Below, one piece after another: positions 19,501 to 27,843 of a stretch of DNA of 64,000 bases; the first letter of the stretch is position 1; every line of letters starts with the position of its first letter. Position numbers and translations under genes: made by a program. Origin of the DNA: an uncultured Lachnospiraceae bacterium (lineage in GTDB: Bacteria > Bacillota > Clostridia > Lachnospirales > Lachnospiraceae); the NCBI GenBank assembly GCA_910584585.1, contig CAJUBP010000001.1, positions 62,001-126,000 of the forward strand, given 5' to 3'. The notes below the pieces were generated by a model. It saw nothing but the letters and a program-made list of their open reading frames with translations. It did no database searches and was not told where the DNA came from.

Positions 19501-20273
19501 GCAAACCGTCCGCCATCCAGCTGAACCATCGGACGCAGATCCGGCGGTATCACCGGAATCACATCCATAATCATCCAGTCCGGCCGGTTTCCGGAACCCC
19601 GAAATGCCTCCACAACTTCCAGACGCTTGATAATTCTGGCCCGCTTCTGGCCTGTTGCGTCCTTCAAAGCTGCTTTTAACTCCATGGCATCTTTTTCCAG
19701 ATCAATGGCCTCCAACAGCTCCTTGATGGACTCCGCGCCCATACCTACACGAAAATCGCTGCCAAACTTATCTCTGGCCTCCTGATATTCCGCTTCTGAC
19801 AGAACCTGCTTATACTGCAGATCACTGCTTCCCTTATCCAATACGATATAAGAAGCAAAATACAGCACTTTTTCCAATGTTCTGGGCGACAAATCCAGAA
19901 TCAATCCCATTCTGCTGGGGATTCCCTTGAAATACCAGATATGGGAAACAGGGGCAGCCAGCTCAATATGCCCCATCCGTTCCCTGCGGACGCTTGCCTT
20001 GGTAATTTCCACGCCGCACCGGTCGCAGACCACGCCTTTATAGCGGATTTTCTTATATTTGCCGCAATGGCATTCCCAGTCCTTGCTGGGTCCGAAAATC
20101 TTTTCACAGAACAGGCCGTCCTTTTCCGGTTTCAGGGTTCTATAGTTAATGGTCTCCGGCTTCTTTACTTCTCCCCGGGACCATTCTCTGATTTTTTCAG
20201 GTGATGCCAGACCAATCTTAATTGCGTCAAAAGTAATTGGCTGGTACTTTTCTTTGTTCATTGTTTCCGGCAT
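16563..20273 (-). CDS. rpoC: DNA-directed RNA polymerase subunit beta'
   Basis: The product is 1236 residues. The N-terminal zinc site (Cys68, Cys70, Cys83, Cys86) and the catalytic magnesium loop NADFDGD (455-461) are present, as are the second zinc site region (CRSHNGICAKCYG) and the trigger-loop segment (MRTFHTGGVAGNDITQGLPRV). The C-terminus is a highly acidic tail (EEDEELDEELEEELEAFE). It follows rpoB by 134 bp; that spacer holds inverted TTAGCG/CGCTAA words. Confidence 0.98.
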   Translation of the reverse strand: MPETMNKEKYQPITFDAIKIGLASPEKIREWSRGEVKKPETINYRTLKPEKDGLFCEKIFGPSKDWECHCGKYKKIRYKGVVCDRCGVEITKASVRRERMGHIELAAPVSHIWYFKGIPSRMGLILDLSPRTLEKVLYFASYIVLDKGSSDLQYKQVLSEAEYQEARDKFGSDFRVGMGAESIKELLEAIDLEKDAMELKAALKDATGQKRARIIKRLEVVEAFRGSGNRPDWMIMDVIPVIPPDLRPMVQLDGGRFATSDLNDLYRRIINRNNRLRRLLELGAPDIIVRNEKRMLQEAVDALIDNGRRGRPVTGPGNRALKSLSDMLKGKSGRFRQNLLGKRVDYSGRSVIVVGPELKIYQCGLPKEMAIELFKPFVMKELVCNGTAHNIKSAKKMVERLQSEVWDVLEEVIKEHPVMLNRAPTLHRLGIQAFEPILVEGKAIKLHPLVCTAFNADFDGDQMAVHLPLSVEAQSECRFLLLSPNNLLKPSDGGPVAVPSQDMVLGIYYLTQERPGAKGEGKFFKNVNEAILAYENDALTLHSRITVRVTKTMPGGEEVTGNVESTLGRFIFNEILPQDLGFVDRSDPESILKLEIDFHVGKKGLKQILEKVINIHGATVTAEVLDDIKSMGYKYSTRAAMTVSISDMTVPEKKPALIKNAQDTVDKITRNYKRGLITEEERYKEVVETWKETDDILTKELLDGLDKYNNIYMMADSGARGSDKQIKQLAGMRGLMADTTGRTIELPIKSNFREGLDVLEYFMSAHGARKGLSDTALRTADSGYLTRRLVDVSQELIIRDIDCCEGKEAPGMYVKAFMDGKEEIESLQERITGRFVCEDIYDAEGNILVKANHMVTPKRAALVMSKGVNEKGEPLDRVKIRTVLTCRSHNGICAKCYGANMATGQAVQVGESVGIIAAQSIGEPGTQLTMRTFHTGGVAGNDITQGLPRVEELFEARKPKGLAIITEFAGVATIKDTKKKREIIVTNDETGETKAYLIPYGSRIKIMDGAVLEAGDELTEGSVNPHDILKIKGVRAVQDYMIQEVQRVYRLQGVEINDKHIEVIVRQMLKKIRIENNGDSEFLPGTLVDILEYEDTNDKLEREGKEPAEGKQVMLGITKASLATNSFLSAASFQETTKVLTEAAIKGKVDPLIGLKENVIIGKLIPAGTGMKRYRDIKLSTDVNETDDIFFDEDMLDFSYNPEEDEELDEELEEELEAFEKEFGESLEEEDLVEAE

Positions 20274-20407
20274 GTGACTCTCCCTTCCTTTTCCTGCAGG
20301 ATATTTGACTATTCGTTAGCGTTTGGCCGTTTGCTTTGCCGGGACTGCTGTTCCATCCGGCCGGATAGAATATCAGCCCTCTGCTGCCGCAAACTGAGCG
20401 CTAACAG

Positions 20408-23400
20408 TTATTCATCCAGAACATCGTCAAAATCGGCGAAATCGTCCTCTAATTCCAGCGCTTCTTCTTCCTCTTCTTCTTCGATATCCACCAGTTCTTC
20501 CTCTTCCGGGCTGAATTCCTGTTTGCTAAAGCCCATTGCGCCGAAAGACTCTTCCTCTTCAAAGGCAAAATTCCGGTCACCGGCAATAATGGAATTCAAA
20601 TCTGTATTGCCGTATTCGCTGGTTTCCATCAGTTCCACTTCTTCTCTGTTTTCATCCAGAACTTTTACATCCAGTCCCAGAGACTGCAGTTCTTTCAAAA
20701 GTACCTTAAAGGATTCCGGAATTCCCGGTTCAGGAATATTGTCACCCTTGATAATCGCCTCGTAAGTTTTCACACGGCCGATGACGTCGTCAGACTTCAC
20801 CGTAAGGATTTCCTGCAGCGTGTAGGAGGCGCCGTATGCTTCCAAAGCCCAAACCTCCATCTCTCCGAACCGCTGGCCGCCAAACTGGGCTTTTCCACCC
20901 AAAGGCTGCTGAGTCACCAGAGAATAGGGCCCGGTAGAGCGGGCATGGATCTTGTCGTCTACCAGGTGATGGAGCTTTAGATAATGCATGTGGCCGATGG
21001 TAACCGGGCTGTCGAAATATTCGCCCGTTCTGCCGTCCCGGAGCCTTACCTTACCGTCTCTGGATAAGGGCACTCCTTTCCACACTTCTCTGTGATCCCG
21101 GTTTTCATACAGATATTCCATCACTTCCGGAAGAAGGTCTTCTTTATATTTGCTTTCAAATTCTTCCCAGGACAGGTTCACATAATCGTTGGCCAAATCC
21201 AGGGTATCCATAATGTCATCTTCTCTTGCGCCGTCAAAGACCGGCGTTGCAATGTTAAATCCAAGGGCTTTTGCCGCAAGGCTTAAATGAATCTCCAACA
21301 CCTGTCCGATATTCATACGGGAAGGCACGCCCAGAGGATTCAGCACAATATCCAGGGGACGCCCGTTGGGAAGGAAAGGCATATCTTCCACCGGAAGCAC
21401 ACGGGAAACCACACCCTTATTTCCATGACGGCCCGCCATTTTGTCTCCCACAGAAATCTTACGTTTCTGGGCAATGTAAATGCGGACTGCCTGATTCACG
21501 CCCGGAGAGAGTTCGTCGCCGTTTTCCCTGGTAAACACCTTGGCGTCTACAACGATACCGTATTCTCCGTGGGGCACTTTCAGGGAAGTATCCCTTACTT
21601 CCCGGGCTTTCTCACCGAAAATTGCCCGAAGCAGCCGCTCTTCTGCGGTCAGCTCTGTCTCTCCCTTGGGAGTTACTTTTCCTACCAGAATATCTCCGGC
21701 CCGGACTTCCGCTCCAATCCTTATAATTCCTCTTTCGTCCAAATCTTTCAGCGCGTCGTCTCCTACGCCTGGAACGTCTCTTGTAATTTCTTCCGGCCCA
21801 AGCTTGGTGTCCCGGGCCTCCGCCTCATATTCTTCAATGTGCACAGAAGTATAAACGTCTTCCTGCACCAGTCTTTCGCTTAACAGAACGGCGTCCTCGT
21901 AATTGTAGCCTTCCCAGGTCATAAATCCGATCAGCGGATTCTTGCCCAGCGCCAGCTCCCCGTTGGAGGTGGAAGGACCGTCCGCAATCACCTGCCCCGC
22001 TTCTACCTTGTCGCCTTTAAACACAATGGGACGCTGATTGTAGCAGTTGGACTGGTTGCTTCGGGAGAACTTGGTCAGTTTATATACTTCCCGCTTGCCT
22101 TCTTCTGTCCGAATGGTAATCTCATTGGAAACAGCCCGTTCTACTATGCCGGAATGCTTGGCAACCACGCAGACGCCGGAATCTACGGCAGCCTTGGTCT
22201 CCATTCCGGTTCCCACTGCCGGAGCCTCTGTAGTTAAAAGAGGAACGGCCTGACGCTGCATGTTGGATCCCATCAGCGCGCGGTTGGCGTCGTCATTTTC
22301 CAAAAAGGGAATCAACGCCGTAGCCACGGAAAACACCATTTTCGGAGAAACGTCCATATAGTCAAACATGGTTTTCTCATATTCCTGGGTCTCTTCCCGG
22401 TAACGGCCGGAAACGGAATTTCTCACGAAATGCCCTTCCGCATCCAGCGCCTCATTGGCCTGAGCCACATGGTAATTATCTTCTTCGTCCGCCGTCATAT
22501 AGACAACCTCATCCGTAACCCTTGGATTCTTGGGATCGGACTTGTCAATCTTGCGGTAAGGGGCTTCCACAAATCCATACTCATTGATTCTTGCATAGGT
22601 TGCAAGAGAGTTAATCAAACCAATGTTAGGTCCTTCAGGAGTCTCAATAGGGCACATTCTTCCATAATGGGAATAATGCACGTCACGCACCTCGAATCCG
22701 GCCCGGTCTCTGGACAGACCTCCCGGTCCCAAGGCGGACAAACGTCTCTTGTGGGTCAATTCTCCCAAAGGATTGTTCTGATCCATAAACTGGGACAACT
22801 GGGAAGAACCGAAGAATTCTTTCACTGCAGCGGTCACCGGCTTAATATTAATCAGGCTCTGGGGGGAAATTCCCTGTAAATCCTGAGTAGTCATACGTTC
22901 CCGGACTACTCTCTCCATCCTGGAAAGGCCGATACGGTATTGGTTCTGCAGCAATTCGCCTACCGCACGGATACGGCGGTTGCCCAAATGGTCAATATCG
23001 TCGTCATTTCCAAGGCCGTATTCCAGATGCATATTATAATTAATAGAAGCTAAAATATCTTCCCTTGTAATGTGCTTGGGAATCAAATCCGCCGCGTCCC
23101 GGCGCAGCGCGTTCTTGAGATCTTCCAGGGATTCGTTCTCTTCTAGTATCGTCTCCAGAACCGGATAGTATACAAGCTCTGTAATTCCTAATTTCCGGGC
23201 TTCCTGGGCGTCAATATCCACATAGTTGGTCACGTCCACCATCAGATTGGACAATACCTTGATATTGCGCTCTTCTCCCTGAATCCACACATAGGGAACC
23301 GCTGCATTCTGGATATTGTCTGCCAGTTCCCTGGTCACTGTGGTTCCCTGTTCCGCGATAATCTCTCCGGTGGAAACATCCACCACATCTTCCGCCAGAA

Positions 23401-24280
23401 CCTGTCCGTGAATACGGTTCCGAAGAGACAGCTTTTTATTGAATTTATATCTTCCTACTTTTGCAAGGTCATAACGTCTGGGATCGAAAAACATTGCATT
23501 AATCAGGCTTTCCGCGCTTTCCACAGTCAGCGGTTCTCCTGGACGGATCTTCTTATATAATTCCAAAAGGCCTTCCTGATAATTGGTTGCAACGTCTTTG
23601 CCAAAGCTTGCGACAATCTTTGGCTCTTCACCGAACAAATCAATGATTTCCTGATTGGTGCCGATGCCTAAAGCACGAATCAGAACGGTAACCGGAACCT
23701 TTCTGGTTCTGTCTACACGCACATAGAAAACATCATTGGAATCTGTTTCATACTCTAACCATGCACCACGATTGGGGATTACAGTGCAGGAATATAAAGT
23801 TTTACCCACTTTATCGTGTGCAATTCCATAATAAATACCAGGAGAACGCACCAACTGGCTTACGATCACACGCTCTGCTCCGTTGATGACGAAAGTTCCT
23901 GTTTCTGTCATAAGTGGTAAATCGCCCATGAAGATTTCGTAATCCTTGACTTCTTCCACTGCCTCTTTGTTGTAGAATCTCACTCTTACTTTTAAGGGTG
24001 CGGCATAGGTTGCGTCTCGTTCTTTACATTCTTCAATCGAATATTTCACGTCTTTTTCGCATAATGTAAAATCGACGAATTCCAGACTTAACTGTCCGCT
24101 GTAATCCGCGATGGGAGAGATATCAGCAAATACTTCTTTCAACCCTTCATTAATGAACCAGTTGTAAGAATTCTTCTGAACCTCGATCAGGTTCGGCATC
24201 TCTAATACTTCCTTTTGTCGCGAGTAACTCATACGAACGCTTTTTCCTGCTTTAATCGGACGTATTCTGTTTTTCTCCAT
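20408..24280 (-). CDS. rpoB: DNA-directed RNA polymerase subunit beta
   Basis: The product is 1290 residues from the ATG at 24280 (MEKNRIRPIKAGKSVRMSYS), supported by AGAGGTGAAAC upstream; an in-frame start 8 codons earlier is less likely. The rifampicin region reads SSQLSQFMDQNNPLGELTHK then RRLSALGPGGLSRDRAGFE, which is wild-type-like. The GDKMAGRHGNKGVVSR motif and the beta C-terminal clamp segment (GGKAQFGGQRFGEMEVWAL) are intact. The C-terminus carries a long acidic run, as does RpoC. Confidence 0.98.
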   Translation of the reverse strand: MEKNRIRPIKAGKSVRMSYSRQKEVLEMPNLIEVQKNSYNWFINEGLKEVFADISPIADYSGQLSLEFVDFTLCEKDVKYSIEECKERDATYAAPLKVRVRFYNKEAVEEVKDYEIFMGDLPLMTETGTFVINGAERVIVSQLVRSPGIYYGIAHDKVGKTLYSCTVIPNRGAWLEYETDSNDVFYVRVDRTRKVPVTVLIRALGIGTNQEIIDLFGEEPKIVASFGKDVATNYQEGLLELYKKIRPGEPLTVESAESLINAMFFDPRRYDLAKVGRYKFNKKLSLRNRIHGQVLAEDVVDVSTGEIIAEQGTTVTRELADNIQNAAVPYVWIQGEERNIKVLSNLMVDVTNYVDIDAQEARKLGITELVYYPVLETILEENESLEDLKNALRRDAADLIPKHITREDILASINYNMHLEYGLGNDDDIDHLGNRRIRAVGELLQNQYRIGLSRMERVVRERMTTQDLQGISPQSLINIKPVTAAVKEFFGSSQLSQFMDQNNPLGELTHKRRLSALGPGGLSRDRAGFEVRDVHYSHYGRMCPIETPEGPNIGLINSLATYARINEYGFVEAPYRKIDKSDPKNPRVTDEVVYMTADEEDNYHVAQANEALDAEGHFVRNSVSGRYREETQEYEKTMFDYMDVSPKMVFSVATALIPFLENDDANRALMGSNMQRQAVPLLTTEAPAVGTGMETKAAVDSGVCVVAKHSGIVERAVSNEITIRTEEGKREVYKLTKFSRSNQSNCYNQRPIVFKGDKVEAGQVIADGPSTSNGELALGKNPLIGFMTWEGYNYEDAVLLSERLVQEDVYTSVHIEEYEAEARDTKLGPEEITRDVPGVGDDALKDLDERGIIRIGAEVRAGDILVGKVTPKGETELTAEERLLRAIFGEKAREVRDTSLKVPHGEYGIVVDAKVFTRENGDELSPGVNQAVRIYIAQKRKISVGDKMAGRHGNKGVVSRVLPVEDMPFLPNGRPLDIVLNPLGVPSRMNIGQVLEIHLSLAAKALGFNIATPVFDGAREDDIMDTLDLANDYVNLSWEEFESKYKEDLLPEVMEYLYENRDHREVWKGVPLSRDGKVRLRDGRTGEYFDSPVTIGHMHYLKLHHLVDDKIHARSTGPYSLVTQQPLGGKAQFGGQRFGEMEVWALEAYGASYTLQEILTVKSDDVIGRVKTYEAIIKGDNIPEPGIPESFKVLLKELQSLGLDVKVLDENREEVELMETSEYGNTDLNSIIAGDRNFAFEEEESFGAMGFSKQEFSPEEEELVDIEEEEEEEALELEDDFADFDDVLDE

Positions 24281-24309
24281 TGACGTTTCACCTCTCGTTT
24301 TCATATTTA

Positions 24310-24371
24310 GGAACTGTTCAGAAGTAACTTTTAAATCCCGCGGGATTTAAAAGTTACTTCTGAACGGTTCC
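24310..24371. repeat. 62-bp near-perfect palindrome in the rpoB leader
   Basis: GGAAC(T/C)GTTCAGAAGTAAC with TTTTAAATCCCG runs into its exact complement about the central CCCGCGGG. Only one position pair deviates (24315 T opposite 24366 G). It lies 30 bp upstream of the rpoB start, inside the transcribed leader, and has no U-run. Confidence 0.85.
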
Positions 24372-24462
24372 TTACAACAATCAATAGCTTATAAAGTACG
24401 CTTCTGCTGTCAATCTATGATTAATTATAATGAGCACACTTTATCACAATAGTGCACCCTAT

Positions 24463-24492
24463 ATGATAGCATAAGGGGAGATTGCGTGTCAA
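24463..24492 (-). promoter_or_regulatory. rpoBC promoter
   Basis: On the minus strand TTGACA (24487-24492) and TATCAT (24463-24468) are spaced by 18 bp. The long leader (about 175 bp) contains the 62-bp palindrome. Confidence 0.7.
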
Positions 24493-24554
24493 GGATTATT
24501 TTGGAATTTTTTTGCAGGGGGATTTTGGGAGACAGGACTTTTGAGATTGGGGAT

Positions 24555-24760
24555 TTTGGAGACGGACGGCAATTCCAGGCCGGGGTTCCTCACGCAGACG
24601 TGGGCAGCGCTCCGGCGAACTAACTGCCAACTACGACTAAGAGATTCAGGAAAGCCTTCATCCCTAAGTCTTCGTAGGCAGTGGATTTCGCCTCCGCTAA
24701 GGACGCCCCTGAAAGGTCTGCTTAGAGGAACCCCGGCCTGGAATTGCCTGTGTATCGAAA
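24555..24760 (-). repeat. structured inverted-repeat element, copy 1
   Basis: A 206-bp non-coding element, read on the minus strand. It runs from TTTCGATACACAGG (24760-24747) through a 22-nt arm (24746-24725), a conserved core with hairpin (24692-24614) and a complementary arm (24591-24570), to CCGTCCGTCTCCAAA. Arms pair perfectly. Inner stems are GCAGAC/GTCTGC, GGCGAA/TTCGCC and CTGCC/GGCAG. The core matches copies 2 and 3, but the 22-nt arms do not resemble those of copy 3. Confidence 0.85.
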
Positions 24761-24876
24761 TCAGCCCGCAAAAACGCCAAAAAGTATGTGTGCCAAATTT
24801 TCCTTATGAGAATATCAATAAGGTTTATGCTGAACAAACCTTTCTCTGAAACAATGTCGAACTTCTATATTATAAA

Positions 24877-24924
24877 GCAGGTCCCAAAACCCATCCATAA
24901 TAAAGGTGGTTTTTTGGGGCCTGC
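24877..24924. terminator. hairpin between repeat copies 1 and 2
   Basis: The stem GCAGG-CCCAAAA / TTTTGGGG-CCTGC with a loop of about 20 nt could end transcription of the sigma/anti-sigma operon on the minus strand; the following U-run is weak (TTTATAATA). Confidence 0.45.
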
Positions 24925-25003
24925 AATAAATGTTAGAATATTTGCTATAGAGTCTAATAATAAATTATTATTCCGCTGCTATTGCTACAGCGAATTTTCT
25001 ATA

Positions 25004-25151
25004 TTTCGATACACAGGAAAGGCAGGATGGCCCTTTGACTAAGCAAACGATTCATGGGTGTTCTTAGCGGGGCAAAATCCACTGTTTACGAAGACTTAGG
25101 AAGGCTTTCCCAACTTACTTAGTCGTAGTTAACAGTTAATTTGCCGGAACG
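25004..25151 (+). repeat. structured inverted-repeat element, copy 2 (3' truncated)
   Basis: It begins with the same TTTCGATACACAGG and has a 22-nt 5' arm (25018-25039) and the core hairpin (25071-25145), then ends at GGAACG before the 3' arm. Stem pairs differ in a compensated way: GGCAAA/TTTGCC and CTGTT/AACAG. It is followed directly by copy 3. Confidence 0.8.
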
Positions 25152-25162
25152 AACAATCTATA

Positions 25163-25367
25163 TTTCGATACACAGGAAGCAGCGGATTGCCCTTTGGCTA
25201 AGCAAACGATTCATGGGCGTCCTTAGCGGAGGCGAAATCCACTGCTTACGAAGACTTAGGGATGAAGGCTTTCCTGAATCCTTTAGTCGCAGTTAGCAGT
25301 TAGTTCGCCGGAGCGTTGCCCAGTTTGCGTGCCAAAGGGCAATCCGCTGCTTCCGTCCGTATCCAAA
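25163..25367 (+). repeat. structured inverted-repeat element, copy 3
   Basis: A 205-bp full copy. The 22-nt arms at 25177-25198 and 25331-25352 are perfectly complementary but unrelated to those of copy 1. Inner stems are GCAAAC/GTTTGC, GGCGAA/TTCGCC and CTGCT/AGCAG. It ends CCGTCCGTATCCAAA, 74 bp from the stop of the anti-sigma gene. Confidence 0.85.
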
Positions 25368-25422
25368 GACTATCTATAAATAGGCAATCCGCTGCTTCCG
25401 TCCGTATCCAAAGACTATCTAT
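25338..25422 (+). repeat. direct 40-bp repeat at the end of copy 3
   Basis: Positions 25338-25377 and 25383-25422 are identical over 40 bp and separated by AAATA. The unit includes most of the 3' arm and the CCGTCCGTATCCAAA edge, so the end of the element has been duplicated in tandem. Confidence 0.9.
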
Positions 25423-25441
25423 CCCTTCTTCGAAAGATCCT

Positions 25442-26626
25442 CTACGGCACCTGGAATCCAATATCCGCAATCTTAATCTGGTCTTTATCCCTGGTAGTTA
25501 CGCAGAAAGACAAATCCTTCTGCCCATCATAAAGTACCATAATCTGACTGGTGCAGGTCCCATCTTCTCTGAGATCACTCTTCTGATTCAGCCACTGGAG
25601 ATAATTTCCTTCACTGTCTTTGATCCCCATATCCGGATCATTGTACTTGTCGTTGTAAGGTTCCTGCCTGAAATCCGGAAGTTCCACTTCCACCACAAGG
25701 CCTGCTTTTGTCTTTGTGGCGCGTTTTACCAGAATGCCGTTTTCTTCTTTATTAATATCGAAGGATTCATTCCCGGAAGTGTCAACTGTTACCGGGAAGC
25801 GAAGGCTCCACTCTCCGGCTGCGGTTCCGGTGGTCTGATATTCGCCATTTTCATCCCAGGCGTCCCAGAGATAGCCGTCAAGCTGACGCACAGTCCAGTC
25901 CACCACCAGAGTTCCATTTTCATCTGCTGCCAGTTCTATTGGATTATTGCTGATGTCATAAGGATTCATCAAATCGATCTGCTGCGCTGCAACGAAAGTT
26001 CCGTCAGATGATTTTTCAAAGGGCCGGATCACTTCTGCCATCTCTGTTCCATTCACCTTAATATCATATGGCTGGCCGTCTTTTTTCTCAAGGACAATTC
26101 CGTCCGCACTGTTTAATTCTTCACGATCTGTCTTAAGGGTGGTGGTGTAATAAAGGATATAACCGTCACAGTACACATCGGATACAGAAACGGTAACGCC
26201 GTCCCGTTCTGCAGTCAGCACATATCCTTCTTCTCCCTGACGTTTATCCACCTCTTCCTGAACCGCAACCGCATTTTCCCCGATGGTCTGGTACCTTTCC
26301 GTATCCTCCTGCTCATACTTCTCTCCCTGGGAACTTTCAATGAGTTTTCCGAATACGCTGCTGAATAATTCCTGGGCCTGTACTGGATTGACAATGCTGA
26401 ACGCCCCTACGGTTACCACGCATGCTGCTGCCGCGCCTGCCGCCATTTTCCATGCTCTGGCCTTTTTATTTTCTTTTCTGTTTTCATTCCTTTTATTCAT
26501 CCGTTTTACCTCCATTAAAATTCTCTGTTTATGCTTTTCTTTTTCTTTGGAGGATAATTCAATTTCTTCATATTCGCTGAAATCAGTTTCAATCTCATTC
26601 AGTAACCCGTAAATATTATTTGCCAT
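25442..26626 (-). CDS. DUF4179 membrane protein, probable anti-sigma factor
   Basis: The product is 394 residues. Residues 1-57 are cytosolic and strongly charged, 58-79 form one membrane segment (AAGAAAACVVTVGAFSIV), and the rest is extracytoplasmic, as in DUF4179 proteins. It overlaps the sigma-factor gene by 11 bp, so the two are translationally coupled. By that context it should bind and hold the ECF sigma factor until an envelope signal. The signal is unknown. Confidence 0.8.
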   Translation of the reverse strand: MANNIYGLLNEIETDFSEYEEIELSSKEKEKHKQRILMEVKRMNKRNENRKENKKARAWKMAAGAAAACVVTVGAFSIVNPVQAQELFSSVFGKLIESSQGEKYEQEDTERYQTIGENAVAVQEEVDKRQGEEGYVLTAERDGVTVSVSDVYCDGYILYYTTTLKTDREELNSADGIVLEKKDGQPYDIKVNGTEMAEVIRPFEKSSDGTFVAAQQIDLMNPYDISNNPIELAADENGTLVVDWTVRQLDGYLWDAWDENGEYQTTGTAAGEWSLRFPVTVDTSGNESFDINKEENGILVKRATKTKAGLVVEVELPDFRQEPYNDKYNDPDMGIKDSEGNYLQWLNQKSDLREDGTCTSQIMVLYDGQKDLSFCVTTRDKDQIKIADIGFQVP

Positions 26627-27179
26627 AAGAAACGCCCCTTTCTGTTCGGTACTGCCTGCGGATTTTGTTTTTCCCTCTGGATAAGCGGTTGTAAATTATC
26701 TCTTTTTTCAATCCTGTTTCTTCGCTTACCTGATCCACTGTCTTGTCTTCCACATATAATTTCATAAATAATTCCCGGTCCAGAGGTTTTAAACATTCCA
26801 GCATTTTTTCCACTTCTTCTGATATTTCTTTTTCAATCATTCCTGCCAGCATGCTGTCCTCCCTGGCAATAGCAGTATCTTCAATGTCCACGGTTGCCAG
26901 TTCCCGCTGATACTGGCGGAGATAGTCAATGGCGCGGTATCTCGCAATGGCCGCCGCCCAGTTCTTGAATGAATTCCTGTTCTCATCGAAGTCGGAAATG
27001 TTCTGCCAGATTTTCAGCAGTACGTCGTCAAAGCATTCTTCCTGCCTGTGCGGCTGGCTGAAAAGATGTTTGCGTATGATAGCCATCAACAGCCCGCCGT
27101 ATTCATCGATTACATACATGAGCGCCTTTTCGTTGTGCAATTGTAATTGCTGAATATAATTCTTTTCTCCAATCTTCAT
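26616..27179 (-). CDS. ECF-type RNA polymerase sigma factor
   Basis: The product is 187 residues. Region 2 (about 45-90) includes ECFDDVLLKIWQNISDF and FKNWAAAIARYRAIDYLR; region 4 (about 128-175) has LKPLDRELFMKLYVEDKT then VSEETGLKKEIIYNRLSRGK as the helix-turn-helix. There is no extra C-terminal domain. It is paired with the overlapping DUF4179 gene. The region upstream of 27179 shows no clear sigma-A promoter, so autoregulation is possible. Confidence 0.88.
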   Translation of the reverse strand: MKIGEKNYIQQLQLHNEKALMYVIDEYGGLLMAIIRKHLFSQPHRQEECFDDVLLKIWQNISDFDENRNSFKNWAAAIARYRAIDYLRQYQRELATVDIEDTAIAREDSMLAGMIEKEISEEVEKMLECLKPLDRELFMKLYVEDKTVDQVSEETGLKKEIIYNRLSRGKNKIRRQYRTERGVSYGK

Positions 27180-27287
27180 AAATTATCCTCTTTTCCAAAC
27201 CTGCGCGCCGGCTTGTTTTGTCTTACACTTATTATTACGGATGGCAAAAAGGAAATCTATCAAAAAATTTCTTTTTCTTCAATTAGA

Positions 27288-27321
27288 AACAGCAGGCCCT
27301 CCCAACGGAAAACCTGCTGTT
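27288..27321 (-). terminator. terminator after rplL
   Basis: The hairpin AACAGCAGG/CCTGCTGTT is followed by TTTCTAATTG on the minus strand, 23 bp past the rplL stop. Confidence 0.8.
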
Positions 27322-27343
27322 CTTCTATGCTGCAAAACCGCAA

Positions 27344-27721
27344 TTATTTCAAAGTAACTTTTGCGCCTTCTGCTTCCAGCTTAGCCTTAATATCTTCAGC
27401 TTCTGCCTTCTCAGCGCCTTCTTTTACTACCTTCGGAGCGCCGTCAACTACTTCTTTTGCTTCTTTCAGGCCAAGACCGGTTACTTCACGGACAACTTTG
27501 ATAACCTTAACCTTGTTGGGGCCAACTTCTGTCAGCTCTACATTGAAGTCAGTCTTCTCTTCTGCTGCGCCTGCGCCGTCTCCGCCTGCTGCTGCAACTA
27601 CAACGCCTGCTGCTGCGGATACGCCGAATTCTTCTTCACATGCTTTTACTAATTCATTTAACTCTAATACGCTTAACTCTTTAATCGCTTCAATAAACTC
27701 TTCTGTTGTTAACTTTGCCAT
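27344..27721 (-). CDS. rplL: 50S ribosomal protein L7/L12
   Basis: The product is 125 residues. It has the N-terminal dimerisation helices (LTTEEFIEAIKELSVLELN), an Ala/Gly-rich hinge (about 35-52) and the C-terminal factor-binding domain (KVIKVVREVTGLGLKEAKE). It forms the stalk that recruits EF-Tu and EF-G. Last gene of the rplJL unit; AGGGAG-type ribosome binding site. Confidence 0.97.
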   Translation of the reverse strand: MAKLTTEEFIEAIKELSVLELNELVKACEEEFGVSAAAGVVVAAAGGDGAGAAEEKTDFNVELTEVGPNKVKVIKVVREVTGLGLKEAKEVVDGAPKVVKEGAEKAEAEDIKAKLEAEGAKVTLK

Positions 27722-27843
27722 TTTGATTTCCCTCCATTTTATATTTGTTATACTACTGCCGCAAAATAACGGTTCTTTCCTGCTGCGGATTCTTATCTGT
27801 CTGCCTTGCTGCCCTTTCTCCGCCTGTCCAGGATACGCTGTCT

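Noticed and set aside
10437..24280. Many ORFs of 60-200 codons on the plus strand opposite rpoB, rpoC, fusA and tuf
   Set aside because: They are mirror frames of highly biased coding sequence, without ribosome binding sites or families.
24555..25422. A CRISPR-like array
   Set aside because: The repeats are about 205 bp, occur in both orientations and have no regular spacers; no cas gene is near.
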